A stretch of 64,000 nt of DNA from Pseudomonas viridiflava (GTDB lineage Bacteria; Pseudomonadota; Gammaproteobacteria; Pseudomonadales; Pseudomonadaceae). Location of the stretch: contig NZ_UTBZ01000095.1 of the NCBI RefSeq assembly GCF_900580865.1, forward strand, positions 62,001-126,000. The letters run 5' to 3'. Position numbers and translations under genes: made by a program. Shown one piece after another: positions 37,998-49,579 of this stretch (position 1 is the first letter of the stretch; every line of letters starts with the position of its first letter). The notes beneath the pieces are model-generated. The model was not told the origin of the DNA. It worked only from the letters and a program-made list of their open reading frames with translations, and ran no database searches.

Positions 37998-38861
37998 ATG
38001 CCCGCGCAGATTGAATCGTTCCTCGACCCCGCCTCCTCGACCTACAGCTATGTGGTCTATGAAGCCGACGGCGGGCAATGTGCAATCGTCGATCCGGTGC
38101 TCGATTACGACGGTGCTGCCGGGCGCACCTGCACCGCCCAGGCCGACAAAATCATCGCCTTCGTTCGCGCCCACAACCTGCAAGTGCAGTGGCTGCTGGA
38201 AACCCACGCCCACGCCGATCACCTGTCTGCCGCGCCGTATCTGCGCCGGGAACTGGGCGGGAAAATCGCCATTGGCGAATCGATCAGCAAAGTGCAGAAC
38301 GTGTTCAAGGCACTGTTCAATCTGGAGCCGGAATTCTGCGTCGATGGCTCGCAGTTCGATCACCTGTTTGCGCCGAACGAGTCATTCCGGATCGGCAATC
38401 TCAAAGCCACCGCCCTGCATGTGCCCGGGCATACGCCAGCGGACATGGCCTATTTGATCGATGGTGAGCAGATTCTGGTGGGCGACACCCTGTTCATGCC
38501 GGATGTTGGCACTGCACGTTGCGACTTTCCCGGTGGCAATGCCCACCAATTGTTCAACTCGATTCGCAAACTGCTGGCCTTCCCCGCCAGCGTGAAACTC
38601 TACGTTTGCCACGACTATCCGCCAGAGGGTCGTGAGTCGCAGTGCCAGACCACGGTCGGCGAGCAGCGCAAAAGCAATATTCATGTACATGACGGGATCG
38701 ATGAGGCGGCGTTCGTCGAGATGCGCACAAAGCGTGACGCCGGGTTGGGCATGCCAACGTTGTTGCTGCCGGCGATTCAGGTGAATGTGCGGGCGGGGAA
38801 CCTGCCAGCGGCTGAGGAAAATGGCGTCGTGTATCTGAAGATCCCGATCAACAAGATGTGA
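37998..38861 (+). CDS. MBL-fold persulfide dioxygenase-like hydrolase (Blh/ETHE1-like)
   Basis: This 287-residue metallo-beta-lactamase-fold protein has the ETHE1-type metal motif THAHADH (H70, H72, D74, H75), PGHTPADM and VGDTLFMPDVG. The family includes Blh of the BigR regulon and persulfide dioxygenases, which oxidise glutathione persulfide to sulfite. In this locus that fits removal of the persulfide made by SQR. The ATG at 37998 has AGG nine bases upstream; a TTG at 37980 is less likely. Confidence 0.87.
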   Translation: MPAQIESFLDPASSTYSYVVYEADGGQCAIVDPVLDYDGAAGRTCTAQADKIIAFVRAHNLQVQWLLETHAHADHLSAAPYLRRELGGKIAIGESISKVQNVFKALFNLEPEFCVDGSQFDHLFAPNESFRIGNLKATALHVPGHTPADMAYLIDGEQILVGDTLFMPDVGTARCDFPGGNAHQLFNSIRKLLAFPASVKLYVCHDYPPEGRESQCQTTVGEQRKSNIHVHDGIDEAAFVEMRTKRDAGLGMPTLLLPAIQVNVRAGNLPAAEENGVVYLKIPINKM

Positions 38862-39063
38862 GTTGAGCTGCCCCGTCGTTTTTTTCGCTCCCTCAACGAA
38901 AGAACCGCTCCAGGTCGTTCCCTAGCCAAAATGCCACTACCGTGTAATATCCGGAAACCTAAACCGTTCCGGTAGACACCTTGCGACTTAATCACGCGGG
39001 TGAGTAATAACACGGACATCGCCGAAGCCAGACTTCGTCGAGAAGACCTTTTGCAGGGACACC

Positions 39064-41592
39064 ATGAGTCAAACTTCTCCACACGGGCAACCCCCTGAGC
39101 TGCAAACTGAAACATTCAATCGCGACCTCGCGATTCCCCGACGCGCAATCGCCTACCTGTTGTCCAAGGCCCTTAAGGCACTCAAAGCCATTGACGGGCG
39201 TTCTTTCCTCAAGGGTAAAGACGAAGGAATCAAACTGGGCAATGACACAGGCTTGTTTGCCGGAAAGAAGCTTGGCTACGCAGACGGGTATGCAAAGGGG
39301 CGCGCCGTTCTAGAAATCAATGACCTGCGCTCTGCCGCATCATTGCCGGGAGAAGATCACTGCCTCTTTGACAATGAACTCATGCCCATCACCGATGATA
39401 TCAAGCAGAAAATGCGTGACGAGGTGTGGGAAAAACTTGATAAGAAAGAACAACCGAGCGATCAGCAGTGGGCGATGATTTTCGCCGACGCCACCTGTAC
39501 ATCAGTGATTGCTGGCGCGGGTTCCGGCAAGTCCACGACACTGGCCTTGCGTGTCGTACTTAAACACTTTCACCTGGGCATACCCCTTCATCACATGCAG
39601 GTGACTACGTTCACCACTGAGTCTAAAAAAGACTTGCAGAAAAAGATGGTGAACATCTTCAAATTGTGGGGCAAAGAACTGAGCGAGGATCAAACCAGGA
39701 GTCTGGTGCGCACCTTCCACAGCAAGGTATTCGGCTTTATGAAAGCCTTCTCGGATGCGCCTATCGACTACTTCGATTTTCTAGGCGCAAAAAAATCGAG
39801 TGACGATGAGGGCGAACTGGAAAACCCCTTCTCGTCAAAAATCACAACTGAGCAGGGAGGCGTACTTTCCAAGGTGTTCAACACGCTGTATGAAAAGGAC
39901 GCAGCATTCAAAAAGCATATTCTGGACCTTTACAAATCTATCGTCTTCGTCGCACCTGATCCGATATCGGAGCGTATGCAGAAAGCAAAAAGCTACATCA
40001 TTGGCAAGATGTCAGAAAGCGATGAAGCCGTCTGCGATGAGATTGAAGCAGCGTGGATTGAATTGGGTCTGTGGCCGATTGCGGGTGTAAGTGAGCGCCG
40101 CACCTTTAACATCGAGGGTAAAACATTCATAGCCAATGGTTATCTGGCAGAGCACGACACGTTAGTTATCCTTGGCTGGCCAGATACAAAAAATCAGGCG
40201 GCGGAGATTCCCACGCGCGAAGGCCAATCAGTCAATCTTGAGCGGGAGAGCTGGAGTCGCCAAGCAATGATTGGTGAGTGTTATCGTGGAAAAAAATACA
40301 TTCTCGTCAATAACGTAATGGCTGCGCAGACTTTGATCGGCAATGCCGAACACATGATTATTCAGGATGCCGGTTTCGATTATCACTTGCCGGGCACGAC
40401 TATCAAGGAAACGAAGCTGACCGAGGTGTTCTTTGCCGAAGGCAACTACATTGAGAACCTGGGTTTGGACGTCGTTCAGGCGATAGGTTCACTGGAATTT
40501 ACCCCGGGCGATCCACGCCAGCCGTTCTACCTGGCCTTGCAGATCTATTGGCGCGGCTTTCATGACTATCTGGAAAGTATGTCGCCCAAAAAGCTCATCA
40601 CGTTCAATAAAGCATTCGCACTGTTCGGTGAGCATAATCCTGAAAATATAAAGCGCATTCCAACGGCCGAGCTGGACGGCATGCGGCACCTCATGATTGA
40701 TGAGTTCCAGGATGTCTCCGGCTTGAACATTTCCTGGGTACGGCAATGCTGCAAAGAGATCCGTACGCGTAATCAAGGCCTGCCTGGATTGGGCAACAGC
40801 CTGATGGCCGTCGGCGACGACTGGCAAAGCATCTATGGCTGGCGCGGCAGTTCCCCCCAATATCTGATGGACTTCCACGAGCATTTCCACGCTCATACGT
40901 GCAACACGCTGTACATGCAAAACAACTACCGTTCGCACCAGACAATCATTGATGCTGCCGAACAAATTGTCCGTCCAACCACGACCGACAGAGCCAAGCA
41001 CGGGATTGCAGCGAACGAAAAGGTCATGAATGACAAGACGCCCGTACACCTGCACTACGTGGCCAAGGATAAAAAAATTAACGACCCGGACGAAACGATT
41101 CTACGACTCGTCAGAGAAGCCTATGACAACGGTCACAGCATACTGATGGTGTTTCGCGTTCGCGATGTTGAGAAAGCATACAAAAACGCCCTCCGAGGTT
41201 TATTGAACGACGCACAAAAAAAACAGCGCAATGTCAAACTGATGACCTTTCACAAGTCCAAAGGATTGCAGGCGCAATCTGTTTTTGTTATCGGTGATTG
41301 TTTCTACAAACCGACGAAATCCAAACGCAACGACATATACAGCCTGACTAACCTGGGCGATAAATCGCCAGCGCCTTATGACAAAGCTCAATCGGATGAG
41401 GCACTGCGTTTAGCTTACGTAGGTATTACACGAGCCGAACTCAGATGTCATTGGCTGGTTGATCGAGAGATCACCGCGACGACCAAACAAAGCGGAACCA
41501 ATGCATCCGGTTATGCCAATCTTAAATCCGGATGCTACAAAAAGTGGACTCATCAGGAAATATCCGGAGTTTCAGCTGTTTCGCCGCAATAG
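39064..41592 (+). CDS. UvrD/Rep-like superfamily 1 helicase with N-terminal GxxxG tract
   Basis: This 842-residue protein has a full set of SF1A helicase motifs: Walker A GAGSGKST (151-158), Walker B/II DEFQD (546-550), III GDDWQSIYGWRG (584-595), IV NNYRS (620-624), V TFHKSKGL (728-735) and VI YVGITRA (785-791). About 370 residues between motifs Ia and II hold a large insert with no recognised fold. The N-terminus has eight glycines spaced exactly four apart (51 to 79), as in FliH-like proteins. The gene is alone and A/T-richer than its neighbours. It sits between conserved sulfide and bkd loci, which suggests an acquired accessory gene, possibly in DNA defence or repair. Confidence 0.85.
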   Translation: MSQTSPHGQPPELQTETFNRDLAIPRRAIAYLLSKALKALKAIDGRSFLKGKDEGIKLGNDTGLFAGKKLGYADGYAKGRAVLEINDLRSAASLPGEDHCLFDNELMPITDDIKQKMRDEVWEKLDKKEQPSDQQWAMIFADATCTSVIAGAGSGKSTTLALRVVLKHFHLGIPLHHMQVTTFTTESKKDLQKKMVNIFKLWGKELSEDQTRSLVRTFHSKVFGFMKAFSDAPIDYFDFLGAKKSSDDEGELENPFSSKITTEQGGVLSKVFNTLYEKDAAFKKHILDLYKSIVFVAPDPISERMQKAKSYIIGKMSESDEAVCDEIEAAWIELGLWPIAGVSERRTFNIEGKTFIANGYLAEHDTLVILGWPDTKNQAAEIPTREGQSVNLERESWSRQAMIGECYRGKKYILVNNVMAAQTLIGNAEHMIIQDAGFDYHLPGTTIKETKLTEVFFAEGNYIENLGLDVVQAIGSLEFTPGDPRQPFYLALQIYWRGFHDYLESMSPKKLITFNKAFALFGEHNPENIKRIPTAELDGMRHLMIDEFQDVSGLNISWVRQCCKEIRTRNQGLPGLGNSLMAVGDDWQSIYGWRGSSPQYLMDFHEHFHAHTCNTLYMQNNYRSHQTIIDAAEQIVRPTTTDRAKHGIAANEKVMNDKTPVHLHYVAKDKKINDPDETILRLVREAYDNGHSILMVFRVRDVEKAYKNALRGLLNDAQKKQRNVKLMTFHKSKGLQAQSVFVIGDCFYKPTKSKRNDIYSLTNLGDKSPAPYDKAQSDEALRLAYVGITRAELRCHWLVDREITATTKQSGTNASGYANLKSGCYKKWTHQEISGVSAVSPQ

Positions 41593-41618
41593 GTATTTAT
41601 CCAGAGACGGCGAAAGCA

Positions 41619-42107
41619 CTACGTGCCCAACGTCAAACCATTGGCCGGCAGCGGCAGTGCCGTTTTGTATCGCACCTGCTTCAGCGCAAAGCTTGAGCGA
41701 ATGTTCGCCACACCGGGAACCTTTGTAAGGAAGTCCATCATGAAGCGTTCGAGCGACTGAATGGTCGGCACCAGTACCCGGATCAGGTAGTCCGGATCTC
41801 CGGCCATCAGGTAGCACTCCATCACCTCCGGGCGATCGGAAATCGCTTCCTCGAAATGCTGCAGCGCCTCCTCGACCTGCTTCTCGAGGCTGACGTGGAT
41901 GAATACGTTCACGTGCAGCCCCAGCAGGTCGGCATCCAGCAGCGTCACCTGCTCGCGAATCAGGCCTAATTCTTCCATTGCCTTGACCCGGTTAAAGCAC
42001 GGCGTCGGCGACAGATTCACCGAGCGTGCGAGGTCGGCGTTAGTGATGCGCGCATTCTCCTGAAGGCTGTTGAGAATGCCGATGTCGGTACGGTCCAGTT
42101 TGCGCAT
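41619..42107 (-). CDS. bkdR: Lrp-family activator BkdR
   Basis: This 162-residue Lrp/AsnC protein is divergent from the bkd genes. The helix-turn-helix [24 protein letters not shown] is followed by the RAM effector domain ([19 protein letters not shown]). In P. putida BkdR activates the bkd operon in response to branched-chain amino acids and represses itself. Placement and orientation are the same here. Confidence 0.95.
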   Translation of the reverse strand: MRKLDRTDIGILNSLQENARITNADLARSVNLSPTPCFNRVKAMEELGLIREQVTLLDADLLGLHVNVFIHVSLEKQVEEALQHFEEAISDRPEVMECYLMAGDPDYLIRVLVPTIQSLERFMMDFLTKVPGVANIRSSFALKQVRYKTALPLPANGLTLGT

Positions 42108-43528
<1,421 letters not shown>

Positions 43529-43529
43529 C

Positions 43530-44588
43530 ATGAACGATCACAACAACAATATTCAGTTGGAAACCGCCATGACCACGACCACCATGACCATGATCCAGGC
43601 CCTGCGCTCGGCCATGGATGTGATGCTTGAGCGTGATGACAATGTCGTCGTGTTCGGTCAGGACGTCGGCTACTTCGGCGGCGTGTTCCGTTGCACCGAA
43701 GGCCTGCAGACCAAGTACGGCACCTCCCGCGTATTCGATGCACCGATCTCGGAAAGCGGCATCGTCGGCGTGGCCGTCGGCATGGGCGCCTACGGTTTGC
43801 GTCCGGTCGCCGAGATTCAGTTCGCCGACTACGTCTACCCCGCTTCCGACCAGATCATTTCCGAAGCGGCGCGCCTGCGTTATCGCTCGGCAGGCGAGTT
43901 CACCGCGCCGATGACCCTACGCATGCCTTGCGGCGGCGGCATCTACGGCGGCCAGACCCACAGCCAGAGCATCGAGGCGATGTTCACTCAGGTTTGCGGT
44001 CTGCGCACCGTCATGCCCTCCAACCCGTATGACGCCAAAGGCTTGCTGATCGCCTCCATCGAAAACGATGACCCGGTGATCTTCCTTGAGCCGAAACGCC
44101 TGTACAACGGCCCGTTCGACGGCCACCACGATCGCCCGGTAACGCCGTGGTCGAAACACCCGCAAGCCCAGGTGCCGGACGGTTACTACACCGTGCCGCT
44201 GGACGTCGCCGCGATCACCCGTCCGGGCAAGGACGTGACCGTGTTGACCTACGGCACCACCGTGTACGTGTCGCAAGTCGCGGCCGAAGAATCCGGCGTG
44301 GATGCCGAAGTTATCGACCTGCGCAGCCTGTGGCCGCTGGACCTGGACACCATCGTCAAGTCGGTGAAGAAAACCGGCCGCTGCGTGGTGGTTCACGAAG
44401 CCACCCGCACTTGCGGTTTCGGCGCCGAACTGGTGTCGCTTGTGCAAGAGCATTGCTTCCATCACCTGGAAGCGCCGATCGAACGCGTCACCGGTTGGGA
44501 CACCCCTTACCCGCACGCGCAAGAGTGGGCGTATTTCCCAGGGCCGTCCCGAGTGGGCGCAGCGCTGAAACGGGTTATGGAGGTCTGA
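43530..44588 (+). CDS. bkdA2: branched-chain 2-oxo acid dehydrogenase E1 beta
   Basis: This 352-residue transketolase-like beta subunit has GQDVGYFGGVFRCTEGLQ, AEIQFADYVYPASDQI and the C-terminal transketolase domain with VVVHEATRTCGFGAEL. A second possible ATG lies at 43569, but the P. putida protein has a similar Asn/Thr-rich N-terminal extension. bkdB starts on the base after its stop. Confidence 0.95.
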   Translation: MNDHNNNIQLETAMTTTTMTMIQALRSAMDVMLERDDNVVVFGQDVGYFGGVFRCTEGLQTKYGTSRVFDAPISESGIVGVAVGMGAYGLRPVAEIQFADYVYPASDQIISEAARLRYRSAGEFTAPMTLRMPCGGGIYGGQTHSQSIEAMFTQVCGLRTVMPSNPYDAKGLLIASIENDDPVIFLEPKRLYNGPFDGHHDRPVTPWSKHPQAQVPDGYYTVPLDVAAITRPGKDVTVLTYGTTVYVSQVAAEESGVDAEVIDLRSLWPLDLDTIVKSVKKTGRCVVVHEATRTCGFGAELVSLVQEHCFHHLEAPIERVTGWDTPYPHAQEWAYFPGPSRVGAALKRVMEV

Positions 44589-45860
44589 ATGGGCACGCAC
44601 GTTATCAAGATGCCGGACATCGGCGAAGGCATCGCAGAAGTAGAACTGTCGCAGTGGCACGTCAAGGTTGGCGATCTGGTGGTTGAAGACCAGGTGCTGG
44701 CGGACGTGATGACCGACAAGGCGATGGTCGATATTCCCTCGCCGGTCCACGGCAAGGTGATCGCCCTTGGTGGTCAGCCGGGGGAAGTGATGGCGGTTGG
44801 CAGTGTGCTGATCAGCATTGAGGTTGAAGGTGCCGGTAACTTGAAAGAGTCCGCCGCACCTGCGCCTGTTAAAGAAGCACCGGTTGCGCCGAAAGTTGAG
44901 GCCGTTGTTGAGAGCAAACCTGCTCCAGCCGCCCCGCGTCCGGCTGCCGTTTGCCAAGGCCCGATGGTTGCTCGCGAAGCAGACGAACGCCCTCTCGCCT
45001 CCCCGGCCGTGCGCAAACATGCGCTTGATCTGGGGATTCAATTGCGTCTGGTGCGCGGTTCCGGCCCGGCCGGTCGTGTGTTGCACGAAGACCTCGAGGC
45101 CTATCTGGCGCAAGGTCAGTCAAATGCTTCGGCGCCGGTTGCCGCTGCTTACGCACAGCGTAACGACGAAGAACAGATCCAAGTGATCGGCATGCGCCGC
45201 AAGATCGCCCAGCGCATGCAGGACGCCACTCAGCGTGCCGCTCATTTCAGCTACGTCGAAGAAATCGACGTCACCGCGATTGAAGAACTGCGCGCGCATC
45301 TCAACGAAAAACATGGCGCCAGCCGTGGCAAGTTGACCTTGCTGCCATTCCTCGTCCGCGCGCTGGTCGTCGCCCTGCGCGACTTCCCGCAGATGAACGC
45401 CCGTTACGACGACGAAGCCCAAGTCATCACCCGCCTCGGCGCGGTGCATGTCGGCGTCGCCACGCAAAGCGATGTTGGCCTGATGGTGCCGGTGGTGCGT
45501 CACGCCGAAACGCGCAGCCTGTGGGACAGCGCCACAGAAATCTCGCGTTTGGCCAACGCCGCGCGTAACGGCAAGGCCAGCCGCGATGAATTGTCCGGCT
45601 CGACCATCACCCTGACCAGCCTCGGCGCGCTGGGCGGCATCGTCAGTACGCCAGTGCTGAACCTGCCGGAAGTGGCGATCGTCGGCGTGAACAAAATCGT
45701 CGAACGGCCGATGGTCGTCAAAGGCCAGGTGGTGATCCGCAAGATGATGAACCTCTCCAGCTCGTTCGATCACCGCGTGGTGGACGGCATGGACGCGGCA
45801 CTCTTCATCCAGGCCATTCGTGGCTTGATCGAACAACCCGCCACTTTGTTTGTGGAGTAA
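44589..45860 (+). CDS. bkdB: branched-chain 2-oxo acid dehydrogenase E2 (dihydrolipoyl acyltransferase)
   Basis: This 423-residue protein has one lipoyl domain with the modified lysine K44 in [10 protein letters not shown]. An Ala/Pro linker (about 85-120) follows, then a peripheral subunit-binding domain ([16 protein letters not shown]) and the catalytic domain ending in [11 protein letters not shown] with the active-site His. It moves acyl groups to CoA and forms the complex core. Confidence 0.95.
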   Translation: MGTHVIKMPDIGEGIAEVELSQWHVKVGDLVVEDQVLADVMTDKAMVDIPSPVHGKVIALGGQPGEVMAVGSVLISIEVEGAGNLKESAAPAPVKEAPVAPKVEAVVESKPAPAAPRPAAVCQGPMVAREADERPLASPAVRKHALDLGIQLRLVRGSGPAGRVLHEDLEAYLAQGQSNASAPVAAAYAQRNDEEQIQVIGMRRKIAQRMQDATQRAAHFSYVEEIDVTAIEELRAHLNEKHGASRGKLTLLPFLVRALVVALRDFPQMNARYDDEAQVITRLGAVHVGVATQSDVGLMVPVVRHAETRSLWDSATEISRLANAARNGKASRDELSGSTITLTSLGALGGIVSTPVLNLPEVAIVGVNKIVERPMVVKGQVVIRKMMNLSSSFDHRVVDGMDAALFIQAIRGLIEQPATLFVE

Positions 45861-45867
45861 GGCGCGC

Positions 45868-47241
45868 ATGCAATCTCTGAACACAACGCTGCTGATCATC
45901 GGCGGCGGCCCTGGCGGTTATGTAACCGCGATCCGCGCCGGGCAACTGGGCATCCCGACGATTCTGGTCGAAGGTCAATCGTTGGGCGGCACCTGCCTGA
46001 ACATCGGCTGTATTCCGTCGAAAGCGCTGATTCATGTGGCTGAGCAGTTTCACCAGACCCAGCACCACAGCCAGCATTCGGCGCTGGGCATCAGCGTTGC
46101 CGCGCCGAGCCTCGACATCACTAAAAGCGTCGAGTGGAAGGACGGCATCGTTGATCGCCTGACCACAGGCGTCGCTGCCTTGCTGAAAAAGAACAAGGTT
46201 CAGGTCATCAATGGCTGGGCCAAAGTCATCGACGGCAAAACCGTTGACGTTGGCGACACGCGCATCCAGTGCGAGCACCTGGTGCTGGCCACCGGTTCGA
46301 CCAGCGTCAATCTGCCGATCCTGCCAATTGGCGGGCCGATCATCTCTTCCACCGAAGCACAGGCGCCGAAATCCGTGCCAAAACGTCTGGTGGTGGTGGG
46401 CGGTGGTTACATTGGTCTGGAACTGGGCATTGCTTATCGCAAGCTTGGTGCTGAAGTCAGTGTGGTCGAGGCGCAGGATCGCATCCTGCCGGCCTACGAT
46501 GCTGAACTGACGCAACCGGTGCATGACGCGCTGAAGCAACTGGGCGTGAAGCTGTATCTGAAGCACAGCGTGCTGGGCTTCGATGGCACCTTGCAGGTGC
46601 GCGATCCGGAAGGCGAAACCCTGAATCTGGAAACCGATCAGGTGCTGGTCGCCGTTGGTCGCAAACCGAATACGCAGGGCTGGAATCTGGAAGCGCTGAA
46701 TCTGGACATGAACGGTTCGGCGATCAAGGTCGACAGCCGCTGCCAGACCAGCATGCGCAACGTCTACGCGATTGGCGATCTGAGCGGCGAACCGATGCTG
46801 GCCCACCGCGCCATGGCTCAGGGCGAAATGGTTGCCGAGTTGATCAGCGGCAAGAGCCGCGAGTTCAACCCGACGGCCATTGCTGCGGTGTGCTTCACCG
46901 ACCCGGAACTGGTGGTCGTCGGCAAGACCCCGGACGAAGCAAAAGCTGCGGGACTGGACTGCATCGTTTCCAGTTTCCCGTTCGCCGCCAATGGCCGGGC
47001 GATGACGCTGGAGTCGAAAAGCGGCTTCGTGCGTGTGGTCGCTCGTCGGGATAATCATGTGATTGTCGGCTGGCAAGCAGTGGGCGTTGGCGTGTCGGAG
47101 TTGTCGACGGCGTTCGCGCAAAGCCTGGAAATGGGTGCGCGGCTGGAAGACATCGGCGGCACCATCCATGCGCATCCGACTTTGGGTGAAGCGGTGCAGG
47201 AGGCAGCGTTGCGTGCCCTTGGCCATGCACTCCACCTGTGA
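45868..47241 (+). CDS. lpdV: dihydrolipoyl dehydrogenase of the bkd complex (E3)
   Basis: This 457-residue FAD disulfide oxidoreductase has [10 protein letters not shown] (FAD), the redox pair in [26 protein letters not shown] (NAD) and the C-terminal His-Glu pair in [13 protein letters not shown]. It reoxidises the lipoyl arm of BkdB. The start at 45868 is the natural family start, seven bases after the bkdB stop. Confidence 0.95.
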   Translation: MQSLNTTLLIIGGGPGGYVTAIRAGQLGIPTILVEGQSLGGTCLNIGCIPSKALIHVAEQFHQTQHHSQHSALGISVAAPSLDITKSVEWKDGIVDRLTTGVAALLKKNKVQVINGWAKVIDGKTVDVGDTRIQCEHLVLATGSTSVNLPILPIGGPIISSTEAQAPKSVPKRLVVVGGGYIGLELGIAYRKLGAEVSVVEAQDRILPAYDAELTQPVHDALKQLGVKLYLKHSVLGFDGTLQVRDPEGETLNLETDQVLVAVGRKPNTQGWNLEALNLDMNGSAIKVDSRCQTSMRNVYAIGDLSGEPMLAHRAMAQGEMVAELISGKSREFNPTAIAAVCFTDPELVVVGKTPDEAKAAGLDCIVSSFPFAANGRAMTLESKSGFVRVVARRDNHVIVGWQAVGVGVSELSTAFAQSLEMGARLEDIGGTIHAHPTLGEAVQEAALRALGHALHL

Positions 47242-47262
47242 GTGATGGTGGCAATGATGGCC

Positions 47263-47331
47263 CCATCGCGAGCAGGCTCACTCCTACATTTTGGAATGCA
47301 TTCCCTTGTGGGAGCGAGCCTGCTCGCGAAT
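47263..47331. repeat. family A REP doublet
   Basis: ATCGCGAGCAGGCTCACTCC and GGAGCGAGCCTGCTCGCGAA face each other between lpdV and ilvE. Confidence 0.9.
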
Positions 47332-47474
47332 TCTTGAGGGCAACACGATTTATCTGTCTGTCATCCGATAGTCCGGGCTGCGAAACCGCTCAAGAATGAA
47401 GTATTGTTGTGCCCATCCAAAAAACGTCAGAAGCCTTGAACCGTTTCGACGGTTGTTCAGTGATAGAGGGTGTC

Positions 47475-48494
47475 ATGGGTAACGAAAGCATCAATTGGGA
47501 CAAGCTGGGTTTTGACTACATCAAGACCGACAAACGCTATCTGTCGTACTTTCGCGATGGCGAGTGGGACAAAGGCACCCTGACCGAAGATAACGTGCTG
47601 CACATCAGCGAAGGCTCGACGGCCCTTCACTATGGCCAGCAGTGCTTCGAAGGCATGAAGGCCTATCGTTGCAAGGACGGCTCGATCAACCTGTTCCGCC
47701 CGGACCAGAACGCCCTGCGCATGCAACGCAGCTGCGCGCGTCTGCTGATGCCGACGGTCGACACCGAGCAGTTCATCGAAGCCTGTAAAGAAGTGGTTCG
47801 TGCCAACGAGCGCTTCATTCCGCCCTACGGCACCGGCGGCGCGCTGTACCTGCGTCCGTTCGTGATCGGCGTGGGCGACAACATCGGCGTGCGCACTGCA
47901 CCCGAGTTCATCTTTTCGATCTTCTGCATCCCGGTCGGCGCCTACTTCAAGGGCGGCCTGACCCCGCACAACTTCCAGATCTCCAGCTACGACCGCGCTG
48001 CCCCACAAGGCACCGGCGCAGCCAAGGTCGGCGGCAACTACGCCGCCAGCCTGATGCCGGGCTCGAAAGCGAAGAAAGCCAACTTTGCCGACGCGATCTA
48101 CCTGGATCCGATGACCCACACCAAGATCGAGGAAGTCGGCTCGGCCAACTTCTTCGGGATCACCCACGACAACAAGTTCATCACGCCGAACTCGCCGTCG
48201 GTTCTGCCAGGCATCACCCGCCTGTCGCTGATCGAACTGGCGAAATCGCGTCTGGGCCTGGAAGTGGTTGAAGGCGACGTGCTGATCGACAAACTGTCGG
48301 ACTTCAAGGAAGCCGGCGCTTGCGGTACGGCTGCGGTGATCACCCCGATCGGTGGCATCAGTTACAACGACCATCTGCATGTGTTCCACAGCGAGACCGA
48401 AGTGGGTCCTGTGACCCAGAAGCTCTACAAAGAGCTGACGGGCGTACAGACCGGCGACATCGAAGCGCCAGCGGGCTGGATCGTCAAGGTTTGA
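47475..48494 (+). CDS. ilvE: branched-chain amino acid aminotransferase
   Basis: This 339-residue fold-type IV PLP enzyme of the IlvE-II type interconverts Val, Leu and Ile with their oxo acids. Signatures are LHYGQQCFEGMKAYRCKDGS, the PLP lysine in KVGGNYAASLMPGSKAKK, IEEVGSANFFGI and GITRLSLIELA. GAGGG lies just before the ATG at 47475. It is next to the bkd operon, whose substrates it produces, but has its own promoter region after a repeat. Confidence 0.94.
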   Translation: MGNESINWDKLGFDYIKTDKRYLSYFRDGEWDKGTLTEDNVLHISEGSTALHYGQQCFEGMKAYRCKDGSINLFRPDQNALRMQRSCARLLMPTVDTEQFIEACKEVVRANERFIPPYGTGGALYLRPFVIGVGDNIGVRTAPEFIFSIFCIPVGAYFKGGLTPHNFQISSYDRAAPQGTGAAKVGGNYAASLMPGSKAKKANFADAIYLDPMTHTKIEEVGSANFFGITHDNKFITPNSPSVLPGITRLSLIELAKSRLGLEVVEGDVLIDKLSDFKEAGACGTAAVITPIGGISYNDHLHVFHSETEVGPVTQKLYKELTGVQTGDIEAPAGWIVKV

Positions 48495-48514
48495 TCTGAC
48501 GGGTGTTGATGTAG

Positions 48515-48550
48515 AAAAGCCCTCCACCGAGTGATTGGTGGGGGGCTTTT
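48515..48550 (+). terminator. intrinsic terminator after ilvE
   Basis: AAAAGCCCTCCACC pairs with GGTGGGGGGCTTTT around an 8-base loop and is followed by a T run. Confidence 0.92.
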
Positions 48551-48596
48551 TTTATGGCGTTTGGCGGGGATTGTTGTGTAGGGCTTGAGATCTTTT

Positions 48597-48759
48597 CCCC
48601 CTCACCCCAGCCCTCTCCCCCAGGGGGGCGAGGGGGAAAGGGAGCCGATCTATGTTGTTCTCCAAACTGAAGTTCGACGCGAACTTTCAGGTCGATGGAG
48701 CAAGTCCGAACACCTCGGTCAGTCCCCTCTCCCTCTGGGAGAGGGTTAGGGTGAGGGGC
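48597..48759. repeat. family C repeat pair
   Basis: CCCCTCACCCCAGCCCTCTCCC and CCCTCTCCCT...GGGTTAGGGTGAGGGG face each other across a spacer with CTTTCAGGTCGATGGA. Its right end contains the stop codon of the gene at 48746-49579. Confidence 0.88.
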
Positions 48760-49579
48760 TTTTCAGCGTTATCCGTTTACCAAGTCGCTCAGCAATCCCA
48801 CTCGCCTGCCCATTCTGCTGCTTACCCATCCGCGCCTGCGTAATCAACCCGGGAATCAACTCCCCTTCCGGCAGATTCTTCCAGAACCGCGCCGGCAAAT
48901 GCCCCTGCATGACCTTCTCGTTCAAACGCGCTGGATTAAAGATGTGGCTGTAATAGGTCAGCCACAGATCCCCATGAGGATCATCGACATTCTGCGCCAA
49001 CTGCTGCCATTCCAGCGGGCATTGCCGCTGATGAATCAGTTGCTCGCCATCGTAATAAACCCCGTCACGTGGCGTGGCGATCAACCAGCGGTGGCGGCCC
49101 ATGCGCCCGATGAAGTGCTCGCTGGCGCTGTGCAGAATGTCGTGGGCCGGCTCATGCCACGCCACGTATTGCGGACCGGCGCTGGATGACGGTCGCTCGA
49201 TGAAACGCACAAACGCATGCAAATGATGGGCTTCCCGATGCACTTGTTTGATCCGCCGCTGCAACTCACTACCGAGTTTGTCTCCGGCCATCATCGCCGT
49301 GCGGTCGCCGTGGCTGACTCGCCACAACACTTCATACAACAGGCTCCAGCGTTGATCACCACGATAGCGCGAGGCCTGCTCCAGCGTGACGAGCAACGCT
49401 CGCGGAATACGTGCCTGAAACGGCCCTTGCCCTTCCGGCACCGGATCATCATTGGCAAACAGATCACCGACACCTTCCGAGGCCCAGCTCACCAGACTCG
49501 GATCAACTTCATGGCTCAGCAGCCAGCGCGCCTGCTGGCGCCACGTGTCGAACAAATCGTCGCAATCAAGATTGATCAT
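48746..49579 (-). CDS. DNA-repair-associated protein (TIGR03915 family), partner of the radical SAM protein
   Basis: This 277-residue soluble protein belongs to the TIGR03915/DUF4130 family, always found next to the radical SAM protein TIGR03916 and sometimes fused to a uracil-DNA-glycosylase domain. Conserved features are LLYEVLWRVSHGD, MHAFVRFIE-like RFIERP and the FADRMG-like HFIGRMGRHRW. The biochemistry is unknown. The start overlaps the stop of the upstream gene by ATGA. The last residues (SPSP and stop) are encoded inside a family C repeat. Confidence 0.85.
   Translation of the reverse strand: MINLDCDDLFDTWRQQARWLLSHEVDPSLVSWASEGVGDLFANDDPVPEGQGPFQARIPRALLVTLEQASRYRGDQRWSLLYEVLWRVSHGDRTAMMAGDKLGSELQRRIKQVHREAHHLHAFVRFIERPSSSAGPQYVAWHEPAHDILHSASEHFIGRMGRHRWLIATPRDGVYYDGEQLIHQRQCPLEWQQLAQNVDDPHGDLWLTYYSHIFNPARLNEKVMQGHLPARFWKNLPEGELIPGLITQARMGKQQNGQASGIAERLGKRITLKSPSP

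Noticed and set aside
45805-47235. 476-codon open frame on the minus strand
   Set aside because: It is antisense to lpdV, whose FAD, NAD and disulfide motifs are all present.
48495-48745. possible tRNA or small RNA gene after ilvE
   Set aside because: Only a terminator and a family C repeat can be seen; no cloverleaf can be drawn.
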